This document shows positions 48,011 to 57,903 of a stretch of 64,000 bases of DNA, in pieces (positions within the stretch are counted from its first letter, which is position 1; each line of letters begins with the position of its first letter). The DNA is from Polaromonas sp. P2-4 (GTDB lineage Bacteria > Pseudomonadota > Gammaproteobacteria > Burkholderiales > Burkholderiaceae_C). The stretch lies in the NCBI GenBank assembly GCA_024703855.1, contig CP087965.1:690001-754000 (forward strand). The letters run 5' to 3'. Below the pieces are notes generated by a model, which ran no database searches, was not told the DNA's origin, and worked only from the letters and a program-made list of their open reading frames with translations. The position numbers and the translations under genes are program-made.

Positions 48011-49293
48011 GGTTGGTCCTTGGCGGGTGCGGAAATGTAGTTGTCGGGAATCAGGAAATTGAGTTGTGCCCAGGAGCGCGCCGTTTCCATCTCCAGGGTC
48101 AGGGCCTGCATGCGGACGTCAATTTCGTCGCGGCGTGCCAACAGCCCAGCAGCCAGGTCGCTTTTGCCAGTGCGATAGGCTGTGAGCGTTGCCTCGGAGC
48201 GCTGTCGAGCGGTGGGAATCAGCTCATCACGGTATCGGACCAGCCGATCCTTACCCGTCTGCCATTCGTTGAGCAGGCTGCGTACTTCAGCTTCGTTCTT
48301 GCGCAGCATGTCCTCGTACCTGGCCTTAGCTTCGTCGACCATGGCCAGCTTGCCGCCTAACTCACGGTTCTGGCGATTTTTCTGGTCCCACTGCAAGGGG
48401 ATGGATACCCCGATGGAGAGCATGTTGGAGAAGGCTGGGCCGCGCTGAGCGTAGCTCGCCTCCACGCTGATGTCGGCCTTCTTATTAGCCTGAGCAAGCC
48501 GGACTTCAGTTTCAGCGGCATCAATCTCGGCACTTATTGCCAGCAGATCAGGATGCCGCTTGAGGTGTTCGCTCGAAATATCACCCTGTAGCGGCGTGCT
48601 TTGCCATGGTGGCGATCCGGAGGTGGGCCGTTCAGCGGCAGAAGCGCCCACCCACCGGGCCAGCATCAGGGCAGCGCTGCGCGACTGGCGATCAATTTGG
48701 CTGAGGCGGTCTTGCAGCGTGATTACTGCGGCGCGGGCTGCGAACACGTCAGCCTGGCTGCCCCGGTTGGTGCGAAAGGCGCTGTCGGCGGCTTGAACCT
48801 GCAGTCGGGTTTCCTCAATTTGTTGCTGCAGCAATTCACGCTGGGCTTGAGCGTAATAGCGATCCAGCCAGGCCAGCGCCGTATCGCGCTGCACGTTGGC
48901 CAGCGTCAGTTGCCGCTGCGCCTGAACCCGCTCGGCGTCGCGCTCAAACTTTTCGGCCCTGAGTTGGCGTTTTTCGGCGCGCGGAATCTCCTGCATGACG
49001 CCAATGCGGCGCATGGTCATGAAGTCACGCGTGAGGCTGAGACGGTCTGGGCCATTGGCCGGCAGGTTGTCAATGCCCAGCTTGAGCACGGGGTCGGGCA
49101 GCTGGCCGGCAGCTACGGCCTGCTCGCGGGCGGCGGTGGTGAGCGCGTCCTGGGCAACCAGTTGCTGGGACCGGCCCACGGCAATGCGCTGCGCCTCCAG
49201 CAGGGTCAATGGGTCAGCTGACCATGATGGCGACCCCATGGCAACCATCAGGGCGGCAAGAGTGGCCCGGTAAATCGGAAACGGAATAGACAT
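48007..49293 (-). CDS. cusC: CusC-type outer-membrane channel, TolC family
   Basis: 428 residues, intact; signal peptide IYRATLAALMVAMGSPSWSA; OEP repeats LTLLEAQRIAVGRSQQLVAQ and VRLAQANKKADISVEASYAQ, GVSIPLQWDQKNRQNRELGG. No lipobox, unlike E. coli CusC. ATG at 49293 rather than the upstream in-frame start because the signal peptide begins there. First gene of cusCBA, each overlapping the next by 4 bp. Confidence 0.9.
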   Translation of the reverse strand: MSIPFPIYRATLAALMVAMGSPSWSADPLTLLEAQRIAVGRSQQLVAQDALTTAAREQAVAAGQLPDPVLKLGIDNLPANGPDRLSLTRDFMTMRRIGVMQEIPRAEKRQLRAEKFERDAERVQAQRQLTLANVQRDTALAWLDRYYAQAQRELLQQQIEETRLQVQAADSAFRTNRGSQADVFAARAAVITLQDRLSQIDRQSRSAALMLARWVGASAAERPTSGSPPWQSTPLQGDISSEHLKRHPDLLAISAEIDAAETEVRLAQANKKADISVEASYAQRGPAFSNMLSIGVSIPLQWDQKNRQNRELGGKLAMVDEAKARYEDMLRKNEAEVRSLLNEWQTGKDRLVRYRDELIPTARQRSEATLTAYRTGKSDLAAGLLARRDEIDVRMQALTLEMETARSWAQLNFLIPDNYISAPAKDQP

Positions 49294-49318
49294 AAAACCT
49301 CCAGAGCACGAATAACGG

Positions 49319-49351
49319 CCTGCCTGATGCACCAGAGATGCATCAGGCAGG
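49319..49351 (-). promoter_or_regulatory. perfect 13-bp hairpin upstream of cusC
   Basis: CCTGCCTGATGCA and TGCATCAGGCAGG flank a 7-base loop, 25 bp upstream of the cusC start and downstream of the Cys-rich gene's stop. No U-tract follows. It may attenuate or process the transcript between the two genes. Confidence 0.55.
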
Positions 49352-49371
49352 AGAGCTAGTAGCCTGAGAGG

Positions 49372-49770
49372 TCAGAGGCGGAAGCAGCAGTTCCTGATGG
49401 TCACGGGCGGTGCCGTGGTGCGCATCAGATGGGGCGACTGTAATGGCGCCCCCCAAAACACCGGGACATTGACCGGCACCGTGAAATCTGCAGGCAGAAC
49501 ACTGATGGCCACCGGGGATGGCAGTTCGAACTTGTCGGCGGTTTGCTGGCCAGTCTGGCAGTGCGCCTGGCACAGGTTGGGCTGTTCGTCGTCCATGTTC
49601 AGCGGCGTGGATTCGGCGCAGGGCATGCCGGCCTCGGCCATCGTGGTGACTTCGGCGACTTTTGACGCAGCACCCGGACACGCGTAACTGGCCACCGCCA
49701 GCTGCATGAACAGCAGGCTGACCAGCACGAACAGTGCTGTGATCAGGCGGGTGCGGCGATTCCGGGTCAT
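49372..49770 (-). CDS. Cys-rich exported protein at the head of cusCBA
   Basis: 132 residues: Arg-rich start MTRNRRTRL, hydrophobic signal FVLVSLLFMQLAVASYA, then CPGAA, CAESTP, NLCQAHCQTGQQ and a C-terminal NCCFRL; similar in plan to the CopL-like protein at 33570. Same strand and just upstream of cusC. Likely a small metal-sensing or buffering protein; no proven family. Confidence 0.65.
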   Translation of the reverse strand: MTRNRRTRLITALFVLVSLLFMQLAVASYACPGAASKVAEVTTMAEAGMPCAESTPLNMDDEQPNLCQAHCQTGQQTADKFELPSPVAISVLPADFTVPVNVPVFWGAPLQSPHLMRTTAPPVTIRNCCFRL

Positions 49771-50032
49771 GGGGTGAATTGAGGATGAGCGCAAAAAGTG
49801 AACTGTGAGCGGCAAGTTTAGTTGAATTGACCGGGGCCAGCGGAAAAGGTTCTCAACGGCGGCAGCCCGATGCACGGTTCTTGTCCTGGATGGGCGGGCA
49901 TCGCACCATGCCGTAGGAGAAAATACGCAGCCACTGTGTACACGCTGCTTTTGCGTGCTCATAGCCGGTGCGACACGATCGGCGACCTCCCACTGACTTC
50001 TCGGTTGGGACCCACATCCCACAGGCGCTCGC

Positions 50033-50511
50033 TCACTCGGCGAGTTCATCGAGGATCGGACAAGCTGGCCGCTCGCCGCCAAGACAGGACGCGGCCAAGG
50101 CCTCTATCGTGTGCTTCATCGACATCATCTGGCTCACTCGGCGCTCCAGGTTGGCAATGTGGGCCAGAGCGATGCGTCTGACATCGGCGCTCGCCCGGTG
50201 ACGGTTCTGCCAGAGCTTGAGCAACTCGGCGATCTCGTCCATGCCAAAGCCGAGGTTCCCGCGCGGCCAATGAAGCGCAGCGTGTGGACTTCGTTGTCCC
50301 CGTACAGCCGGTAGCCGGCCTCTGTGCGGGCCACAGGGGGCAGCAAGCCCATGGACTCGTAGTAACGGATCATCTTGGCCGTCACGCCGGAGCGTGCGGC
50401 CGCCTGACCGATGTTGAACCGTTGCGCGTTCATCGGCGCCGGCGTTCGGTGGTGGTGTCCTGCCGGCTTGCTGGCGGTTCGCTCTTGCCGTGGTGCGGTG
50501 TTGTACATCAT
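50033..50511 (-). CDS. cueR: CueR-like MerR copper regulator (one frameshift)
   Basis: HTH_MerR NIGQAAARSGVTAKMIRYYE, GYRLYGDNEVHTLRFI; after an indel near 50255 the dimer helix continues MDEIAELLKLWQNRHRASAD and ends with the Cu(I) loop CLGGERPACPIL, Cys-x7-Cys as in CueR. AGGAG lies 7 bases before ATGATG at 50511, so a 26-residue N-terminal extension with GHHHR is probably translated; family-like start would be 50433. Its start overlaps the stop of a copA remnant. Confidence 0.85.
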
Positions 50512-50625
50512 GGTCGATCTCCTTTCCAGCGGCGCAGCGTCAAGGCATTTGCAACCACGCTGACACTGCTGAACGCCATGGCCGCGCCGGCGACAACTCC
50601 CGGATAGGCTGAAGCCGCATACGCG
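50508..50625 (-). pseudogene. C-terminal remnant of a copper P-type ATPase
   Basis: The minus strand reads AYPGVVAGAAMAFSSVSVVA then NALTLRRWKGDRP and TGA at 50510-50508, the last transmembrane helix and tail of a CopA-type ATPase (compare [18 protein letters not shown] in the intact gene at 39529). Nothing upstream of ~50625 resembles the rest. Its stop overlaps the cueR start, so copA-cueR was once a coupled operon. Confidence 0.8.
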
Positions 50626-50718
50626 GCCGTTGACTGCAGTTTCGACCTTGCCACAGTGGGAAAGTCAAGGGAGCCGCCTCCAATTCCGTGTCGCCATCAT
50701 GGACACCTTTCGGATCGC

Positions 50719-50749
50719 TTGACATTCCCACAGTCGGAAGCACCACAGT
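50719..50749 (+). promoter_or_regulatory. CueR-type promoter upstream of copZ
   Basis: TTGACA (50719-50724), a 19-bp spacer holding CATTCCCACAGTCGGAAG with a CTTCC/GGAAG-like dyad, and CACAGT as -10 (50744-50749). The long spacer with central dyad fits CueR control. The site lies 35 bp before the copZ start. Confidence 0.6.
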
Positions 50750-50783
50750 GAAGGCATCAATCCCTTTCCCAAGGAGCGCCCTC

Positions 50784-50975
50784 ATGATGGAATTCGACCT
50801 CCAGTCCATGACCTGCAGCCACTGCGTCAACGCGGTAACCAAGGCCGTCAAGTCGGCCGATCCCGACGCCAAGGTCGAGGTGGATCTGCCCAATCACAAG
50901 GTCTCAGTGGAGACCCGGGTGGATCGTGAGACTGTCATTGCCGCGCTGAGCGAGGCAGGCTACCGTCCTGACTGA
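50784..50975 (+). CDS. copZ: copper chaperone CopZ (HMA domain)
   Basis: 63 residues: MEFDLQSMTCSHCVNAVTKA with the Cu(I) CxxC motif (MTCSHC), KVSVETRVDRETVIAALSEA and a GYRPD end. AAGGAG eight bases before ATGATG. First gene of block C, behind a CueR-type promoter. Confidence 0.9.
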   Translation: MMEFDLQSMTCSHCVNAVTKAVKSADPDAKVEVDLPNHKVSVETRVDRETVIAALSEAGYRPD

Positions 50976-51082
50976 GGACGGGGAACCATTTATTGTGACT
51001 ATGCATCGAATCACCATGCTGACCCCGGCCTTCAGGCGTTGGATCTGTCGCATACCGAACTACGGAAAACAGCGAGGAAATC

Positions 51083-51411
51083 ATGAACTTCAAATATGTC
51101 GTGGCAATTGTCCCGCCCGAAGCCGTGAAGTCGCTGGAAGCGAGACTCAGGCGCATTGGCGTCGGGGGGTCACGCTGACCAAGGTCAAGGGCTTCGGCGA
51201 GTACAAGAACTTCTTTACCAGCGACTTGCTCAGCGACCACACCCAGGTCGAGATCTTCACGGAGGAATCGAAAGTGGAGCCGCTGCTCGACGCCCTGTTG
51301 GAGATCGGACGTTCCGACATCCCCGGCTCAGGAGTCGTGGCGGTGATCCCCGTGGACAGATTCCTCCATCTTCGCACCGGGACCGAGGTCTTGCCTGTCC
51401 CGTCAACTTGA
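51083..51411 (+). CDS. PII-like protein, metal-locus type (one frameshift)
   Basis: MNFKYVVAIVPPEAVKSLEA, then (after adding one G in a G-run at ~51165) VTLTKVKGFGEYKNFFTSDL, VEIFTEESKVEPLLDALLEI and GSGVVAVIPVDRFLHLRTGT. 109 residues with the PII ferredoxin-like fold and KVKGFG at the T-loop start, but without the GlnB uridylylated Tyr region. Resembles the PII-like group genetically tied to heavy-metal RND and copper genes. Likely senses a small ligand or metal and acts on its partner DUF2933 membrane protein. Confidence 0.8.
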
Positions 51412-51482
51412 AAGTTCCGCTAACCGGCGCACGCAAAGAGGCTCACCCCCCCGCGATGCCCCCAGTCTTAAAGGAGAAAAAC

Positions 51483-51737
51483 ATGAAGTGCGATGCGAAA
51501 ATGATGGTGAAGATGGCGGTCTGGTTAGGCGTTGGCCTGGCGGTCGCCTACTTCGCGTTTCCCGCAGCCCACGCGTTCATTCTGGCCAGCGCACCCTTCT
51601 TGGTGGCGCTCATCTGCCCCGTGGCGATGCTCTTCATGATGAAGGGCATGAATGGCAACAAGAAAGATGAGAGCGCAAAGCCCGGTGAAAGCAAGGCGGA
51701 GTCCGGGGTCCACGATGCCGATCCGGACAAGGCTTAG
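51483..51737 (+). CDS. DUF2933-like small membrane protein, copy 2
   Basis: 84 residues: MKCDAKMMVKMAVWLGVGLA, FPAAHAFILASAPFLVALIC, PVAMLFMMKGMNGNKKDESA. Two short helices with Met/His/Cys residues, then a charged tail nearly identical to copy 1. Good RBS (AAAGGAGAAAAAC). Downstream of the PII-like gene in both loci. Confidence 0.82.
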   Translation: MKCDAKMMVKMAVWLGVGLAVAYFAFPAAHAFILASAPFLVALICPVAMLFMMKGMNGNKKDESAKPGESKAESGVHDADPDKA

Positions 51738-51815
51738 CGAGCAACGCCCGAACTCCGCGTTCACTGGCGGTCGGCCGCACATTCCACCCACCCGGTATTC
51801 AAGCGAGGCCTTCAA

Positions 51816-52412
51816 ATGTCACACACGGCAACCCTCCCAGATACTTCGCGTCGCCTGTGGCTCACAGCCGCTTCTGCGGCTGGCGGCGCGGGCATCGTCG
51901 CAACGAGCCTGCCCTTCGTAGTCTCCATGGCCCCCAGCGAACGGGCGCGCGCATTCGGCGCGCCTGTGGAGGTCGACGTGGGGCCCATCAAGCCAGGCGA
52001 GCTACAGACCGTGGAGTGGCGCGGCAAACCGGTGTGGGTGCTGCGCCGCACCACGGAGATGCTCGAAACCTTGCGCAGTCACGACGACCTGCTCAGCGAC
52101 CCGCAGTCGGGCCGTCGGGGGCAGCAGCCCGACTACGCCCGCAACGACCTGCGTTCGGTCAAGCCGGACATCGCCGTGCTGGTGGCGATCTGCACCCACC
52201 TGGGTTGCATTCCGACCTTCAGGCCAGAGCCGGGCGCCTCCGACCTCGGCGCGTCATGGCCGGGCGGTTTCTTCTGCCCCTGCCATGGATCGAAGTTCGA
52301 TTTCGCAGGCCGGGTCTTCAAGAACGTGCCCGCGCCGAGCAACCTCGAGGTGCCGCCGCACCACTACATCGGCGAGTCGAAACTGCTCATAGGCGAGGGG
52401 CCGCGGGCCTGA
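51816..52412 (+). CDS. Rieske iron-sulfur protein (PetA-like), orphan
   Basis: 198 residues: Tat-type signal anchor RRLWLTAASAAGGAGIVATS; Rieske [2Fe-2S] ligands CTHLGC (residue 126) and CPCHGS (residue 154), with WPGGFFCPCHGSKFDFAGRV typical of the bc1 complex. No cytochrome b or c1 gene is nearby. Followed in tight series by cytochrome c, TlpA and SCO1 genes. It could exchange with the housekeeping bc1 complex or transfer electrons to the local cytochrome c. Confidence 0.9.
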   Translation: MSHTATLPDTSRRLWLTAASAAGGAGIVATSLPFVVSMAPSERARAFGAPVEVDVGPIKPGELQTVEWRGKPVWVLRRTTEMLETLRSHDDLLSDPQSGRRGQQPDYARNDLRSVKPDIAVLVAICTHLGCIPTFRPEPGASDLGASWPGGFFCPCHGSKFDFAGRVFKNVPAPSNLEVPPHHYIGESKLLIGEGPRA

Positions 52413-52427
52413 TCGACGAGGCCCCAG

Positions 52428-53103
52428 ATGGCTCTTGCAAGCTTCGGCCGCATCGTTCTCCTGGGGCTCGCCGGCGGGGTCTCGTTCGTTGCCCCCTCTC
52501 ATGGCGCAGGAGACGTCGAGCGCGGCGCGCGGGCGTCGCGTTCCTGCATGGCCTGCCATTCGTTCGCGCCAGGGCGCCACCTGACCGGCCCGAGCCTCGC
52601 AGGGATGTGGGGCCGCCGGGCGGGCACCGCCACCGGGTTCGGCCGCTATTCGGACGCCCTGAAGCGCTCGGAAATCGTCTGGAACGAGAAGACCCTGGAT
52701 GGGTGGCTCCGGAACCCGGCCGCATTGATTCCCGACAACACGATGCTCTTCGATGGCATACCCGACCCGGGCACGCGCGCCGATTTGCTGGCGTATCTCC
52801 AGGCCGTGTCCGAAGGTCCGCTTCGGCGCCGGGCGCGCGCTGCCTAACCTCAAGCGCGTCGACGCGTCCAGCCAGGTGACCGCGATCCGCTACTGCGGCG
52901 ATGCCTACCGCGTCCTCACCGGCGACGGCAAGAGCCGCATCTGGTGGGAATTCAACCTGCGGTTCAAGACCGACGGCAGCCCCGACGGCCCGCCGACCGG
53001 CAAGCCGGTCATCCTCGGCAGCGGCATGCAGGGGGACAGGGCCGCGGTCGTCTTCTCGCGCCCGGAGGAAATCTCAACATTCATTCGCAGGGAGTGCCCA
53101 TGA
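52428..53103 (+). CDS. class I cytochrome c with extra C-terminal domain (one frameshift)
   Basis: Signal peptide IVLLGLAGGVSFVAPSHGAG; heme motif CMACH; GMWGRRAGTATGFGRYSDAL and NTMLFDGIPDPGTRADLLAY like mitochondrial-type cytochrome c. A shift near 52820 hides a ~80-residue continuation: ASSQVTAIRYCGDAYRVLTG, then WWEFNLRFKTDGSPDGPPTG and GDRAAVVFSRPEEISTFIRR. I read both as one gene because the frame otherwise has no start, and this domain, as I recall, follows such cytochromes elsewhere. Stop overlaps the TlpA start (ATGA). Confidence 0.75.
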
Positions 53104-53678
53104 CGATTCGAAAGCGATCGTTCGTGCTGGCCGCCGTGGCGGCCTTCCTCGGTCCCGTTCCGGTGCTGCGTCTGGCGCGTGGCGCACGGCCTGCCGGTCC
53201 CGACCTCGTCCTCCATGCGCACCCGAGGGAATTGGCGAATCTGCGGTTCTCGGACGGCGCGGGCAGGCCGACGAGCCTGGCCGCCTTTCGCGGCAGGGTC
53301 GTGCTGCTCAACGTGTGGGCCACATGGTGCCCGCCGTGCCGCGAAGAAATGCCGACCCTGGATCGTTTGCAGGCCGCGCTGGGCGGTCCGGGCTTCGAAG
53401 TCGTCGCACTCTCGATCGATCACGGCGGTCTACCGGTCGTGCAGGCATTCTTCGATGGCACGCGCATCAAGCACTTGCAGCCGTACATGGATACGTTTGG
53501 CGACGCACAGTCAAACTTTGCCGTAAAGGGTGTGCCGCTGACGCTGCTCATCGACCGAGAGGGCCGCGAGATCGGCCGCAAGCTCGGTCCGGCCGCGTGG
53601 GACAACCCGCGGATGGTCCAGCTGATACGCAGCCACATGGCTCCTGGGGCAGCGCCATCGCAACCAGCGCGAAGGTAG
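53100..53678 (+). CDS. TlpA-like periplasmic thioredoxin
   Basis: 192 residues: signal peptide SFVLAAVAAFLGPVPVLRLA; redox site WATWCPPCREEMP; C-terminal GVPLTLLIDREGREIGRKLG. Membrane-linked reductant of periplasmic Cys, for example copper sites or apocytochrome. Part of the coupled series Rieske-cyt c-TlpA-SCO. Confidence 0.87.
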   Translation: MTIRKRSFVLAAVAAFLGPVPVLRLARGARPAGPDLVLHAHPRELANLRFSDGAGRPTSLAAFRGRVVLLNVWATWCPPCREEMPTLDRLQAALGGPGFEVVALSIDHGGLPVVQAFFDGTRIKHLQPYMDTFGDAQSNFAVKGVPLTLLIDREGREIGRKLGPAAWDNPRMVQLIRSHMAPGAAPSQPARR

Positions 53679-53681
53679 GCC

Positions 53682-54275
53682 ATGGTTCCGAGAGTATTCC
53701 TTGTCATCGCGCTCGCGTTGCTCGTGGCGGCCTGTGGCGAGCGCACGAGCGGTCCGACGTCGCCGTTCAAGTCAACCGACATCTCGAGCGTCGACTGGGG
53801 GCGCGATTTTCACCTGACCGGCCACAACGGCCAGCCGAGGAGCCTCGCCGACTTCAGGGGCAAGGTGGTGATGCTGTTCTTCGGCTTCACGCACTGCCCG
53901 GACGTGTGCCCGACGACGATGGCCGGCATGGCGCGCGTGGTCGACAAGCTGGGCCCCGACGGCCAGCGCGTGCAAGGCCTGTTCGTCACCGTCGATCCCG
54001 AGCGCGACACGCCGCAGGCGCTGGCGAGATACGTGACCGGCTTTCACCCAAGCTTCCTCGGCCTGTACGGCGACGAAGGCGGGACCGCGGCGCTGGCCAA
54101 GGAGTTCAAGATCTTTTACGGCGCGCAGGCGGCCGACGCGCAGGGCCACTACATGGTCAATCACAGCAATGCCATCTATGTGTTCGACCGCCACGGCCAC
54201 CTGCGCCTGCTGATGGGCGTAGACAGGACCATCGACGCGATGGCGGCCGACGTCGCGCTGCTGCTCAAGGAATGA
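53682..54275 (+). CDS. SCO1/SenC-family copper chaperone lipoprotein
   Basis: Lipobox LVAAC at residue ~18; FFGFTHCPDVCPTTMAGMAR has the Cu-binding CPDVC, and the third ligand His is in HYMVNHSNAIYVFDRHG. ~197 residues. SCO proteins insert copper in cytochrome oxidase CuA or act as thiol reductases; here no oxidase is adjacent, so a role in loading the multicopper oxidase is inferred. Confidence 0.88.
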   Translation: MVPRVFLVIALALLVAACGERTSGPTSPFKSTDISSVDWGRDFHLTGHNGQPRSLADFRGKVVMLFFGFTHCPDVCPTTMAGMARVVDKLGPDGQRVQGLFVTVDPERDTPQALARYVTGFHPSFLGLYGDEGGTAALAKEFKIFYGAQAADAQGHYMVNHSNAIYVFDRHGHLRLLMGVDRTIDAMAADVALLLKE

Positions 54276-54322
54276 CGAACGGACTGACGGCCACCACTTT
54301 TCCATCAACAACAAGGATAGCC

Positions 54323-55234
54323 ATGCGTTTCAACAAATACTCCTTTCACGCCTTTCTGCTCGCACTGATGCTCGGTGTCGCGACAACGGCGCCGGTTCAC
54401 GCCGGCGAGCCTGTCACACTGGCGCATGTCCACGGCCTGTCCTTCAGTGCCGACGGCAGGCAGCTCCTGATCCCGAGCCACCATGGCCTGGCCGTGTACG
54501 CGGATGGGCGTTGGTCCAAGGCGGCGGGGCCGGCGCACGACTACATGGGGTACTCTGCCACGCGCGACGCGCTGTACAGCAGCGGGCACCCCGCGCCGGG
54601 CTCGGGGCTGGCCAACCCTTTCGGGCTCATCAAGAGCCAAGATGGCGGCAAGACCTGGCAAAAGCTGGGGCTCGAGCGCGAGTCGGACTTCCATGCGCTG
54701 GCCACGAGCTACGGCACCAACGCGGTGTACGTGGTCAACCACCAGCCGAACTCCCGCATGAAGCAGGCCGGCATTTACTACACGCTCAACGACGGCTTGA
54801 AGTGGACGCGTAGCGCCGCCAAGGGGCTGGACCCCAAGCTCAACGGCCTGGCCGTGCATCCCACCGAGGCAGCACTCGTCGCCGCCGGCACGGACGACGG
54901 GCTGTACCTGTCCCGGAATTCGGCCGAGAGCTTCGAGCGGCTGGTCGGCGGCAAGCGGGTACTCGCCCAAAGCTTCGACCTGGACGGGCTGCATCTGTGG
55001 TTCAGCACCTTTGCGGGCAAGGCGGCGCTGGCGCGGATCGCCTTGAAGGCCGGGTCCAAGGCCGAAGAGGTCCCGCTCCCGGCACTGACCGAGGACGCCG
55101 TGGCGTACATCGCTCAGAACCCTGCCAGCCGGGCCGAGATCGCCATCGCGACCTTCAAGCGAAGCCTGTTTCTCAGCAAGGACCAGGGGCGAACCTGGAC
55201 GCAGATCGCGAAGGAGGGAACGACCCATGAGTGA
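54323..55234 (+). CDS. exported BNR-repeat beta-propeller (F510_1955-type)
   Basis: Signal peptide FHAFLLALMLGVATTAPVHA; 303 residues with Asp-box-like repeats such as LIKSQDGGKTWQKL, YYTLNDGLKWTR, LYLSRNSAESFERL and LFLSKDQGRTWTQI. Annotated in similar loci as a glycosylhydrolase-like propeller, but no sialidase catalytic residues are obvious; HCF136-like assembly factors share the fold. May help assemble the metal oxidase. Overlaps the small peptide gene by 8 bp. Confidence 0.8.
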   Translation: MRFNKYSFHAFLLALMLGVATTAPVHAGEPVTLAHVHGLSFSADGRQLLIPSHHGLAVYADGRWSKAAGPAHDYMGYSATRDALYSSGHPAPGSGLANPFGLIKSQDGGKTWQKLGLERESDFHALATSYGTNAVYVVNHQPNSRMKQAGIYYTLNDGLKWTRSAAKGLDPKLNGLAVHPTEAALVAAGTDDGLYLSRNSAESFERLVGGKRVLAQSFDLDGLHLWFSTFAGKAALARIALKAGSKAEEVPLPALTEDAVAYIAQNPASRAEIAIATFKRSLFLSKDQGRTWTQIAKEGTTHE

Positions 55235-55361
55235 CTTAAAGAATGGCAACGCACTCAAGATCGTTGTGATCGTGCTCGCGGTCATTGGTGGCATTGCGAT
55301 CCTGGGCGCCATCGGCATGGCGGGGATGCATTTCGGAATGATGGGTCGCTGGAGCTGCTGA
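55227..55361 (+). CDS. 44-residue Met-rich single-pass membrane peptide
   Basis: ATG with AAGGAGG eight bases upstream. One hydrophobic helix (LKIVVIVLAVIGGIAILGAI) followed by GMAGMHFGMMGRWSC, with four Met, His and Cys, a plausible Cu(I) site facing the periplasm. Overlaps the propeller gene and precedes the multicopper oxidase by 44 bp. Confidence 0.75.
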   Translation: MSDLKNGNALKIVVIVLAVIGGIAILGAIGMAGMHFGMMGRWSC

Positions 55362-55405
55362 CAGGTCCCATTCCCCGCACCCAAACCAGATTGGAGATCC
55401 ATCGC

Positions 55406-57166
<1,761 letters not shown>

Positions 57167-57169
57167 ACC

Positions 57170-57883
57170 ATGATGAAGCGTCTGCTGATGGTCATCGCGG
57201 CGGCGACCGTGGCAACGGCGGCCCGCAGCGACGACGCCGCGGTGCGCGCCACGTTGCAGCGCGCCTTCCCGCAAAGCCCGATCCAGGGAATCTCGAAGAC
57301 ACCGGTACCGGGTGTGCTCGAAGCCGCGATCGAAGGCCAGGTCTTCTACATCACGGCGGACGGCCGGTACATCCTCGGCGGCCCGTTGCTCGACGCCAAA
57401 GCGAACCGCAACCTCACCGAAGTCCGGCTCGAACAGATCAATGCGATTCCCTTCAACAGTCTTCCCCTCGATTGGGCCTTCAAGCGGGTCAAGGGCACCG
57501 GTGCGCGCCGGATCGCCATCTTCGAGGATCCCGACTGTCCCTACTGCAAGACGCTGGAGCAGACGCTTGAGGGCATCGACAACTTGACGGTGTATGTCTT
57601 CCTGTATCCCATCGACCAGATCCACCCCGACGCTACGGCCAAGTCCAAGGCGGTCTGGTGCGCGAAAGATCGGGTCAAGGCGTGGGACGATGCCATGCGC
57701 ACCGGCACCGTGCCCGCCGGTGCGGCGGACTGCGACAACCCGATCGCGAAGATCGCCGACTTCATGAAGCGGCACCGTATCACCGGCACCCCGACGACGA
57801 TTCTCGCGGACGGGCGCCGGTTGGTCGGCGCCGTCCCTCGCGCCGAGTTGGAAACGCAGTTGCAGAAGGCGGCGAAACAATGA
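57170..57883 (+). CDS. dsbC: DsbC-type periplasmic disulfide isomerase
   Basis: 237 residues: weak signal LLMVIAAATVATAA; N-terminal dimerisation domain (GISKTPVPGVLEAAIEGQVF); redox site FEDPDCPYCKTLE; C-terminal GTPTTILADGRRLVGAVPRA. Isomerises mis-paired disulfides, kept reduced by DsbD, encoded two genes on. Cu oxidises thiols, so this is a logical partner in a copper locus. Confidence 0.92.
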   Translation: MMKRLLMVIAAATVATAARSDDAAVRATLQRAFPQSPIQGISKTPVPGVLEAAIEGQVFYITADGRYILGGPLLDAKANRNLTEVRLEQINAIPFNSLPLDWAFKRVKGTGARRIAIFEDPDCPYCKTLEQTLEGIDNLTVYVFLYPIDQIHPDATAKSKAVWCAKDRVKAWDDAMRTGTVPAGAADCDNPIAKIADFMKRHRITGTPTTILADGRRLVGAVPRAELETQLQKAAKQ

Positions 57884-57903
57884 GTCATGACAAGGAGCCG
57901 TCA

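Noticed and set aside
52901..55234. 777-residue open frame covering TlpA, SCO1 and the propeller
   Set aside because: Only its last 303 residues (from ATG 54323) have a signal peptide and domain content; the first part is a shadow of TlpA and SCO1.
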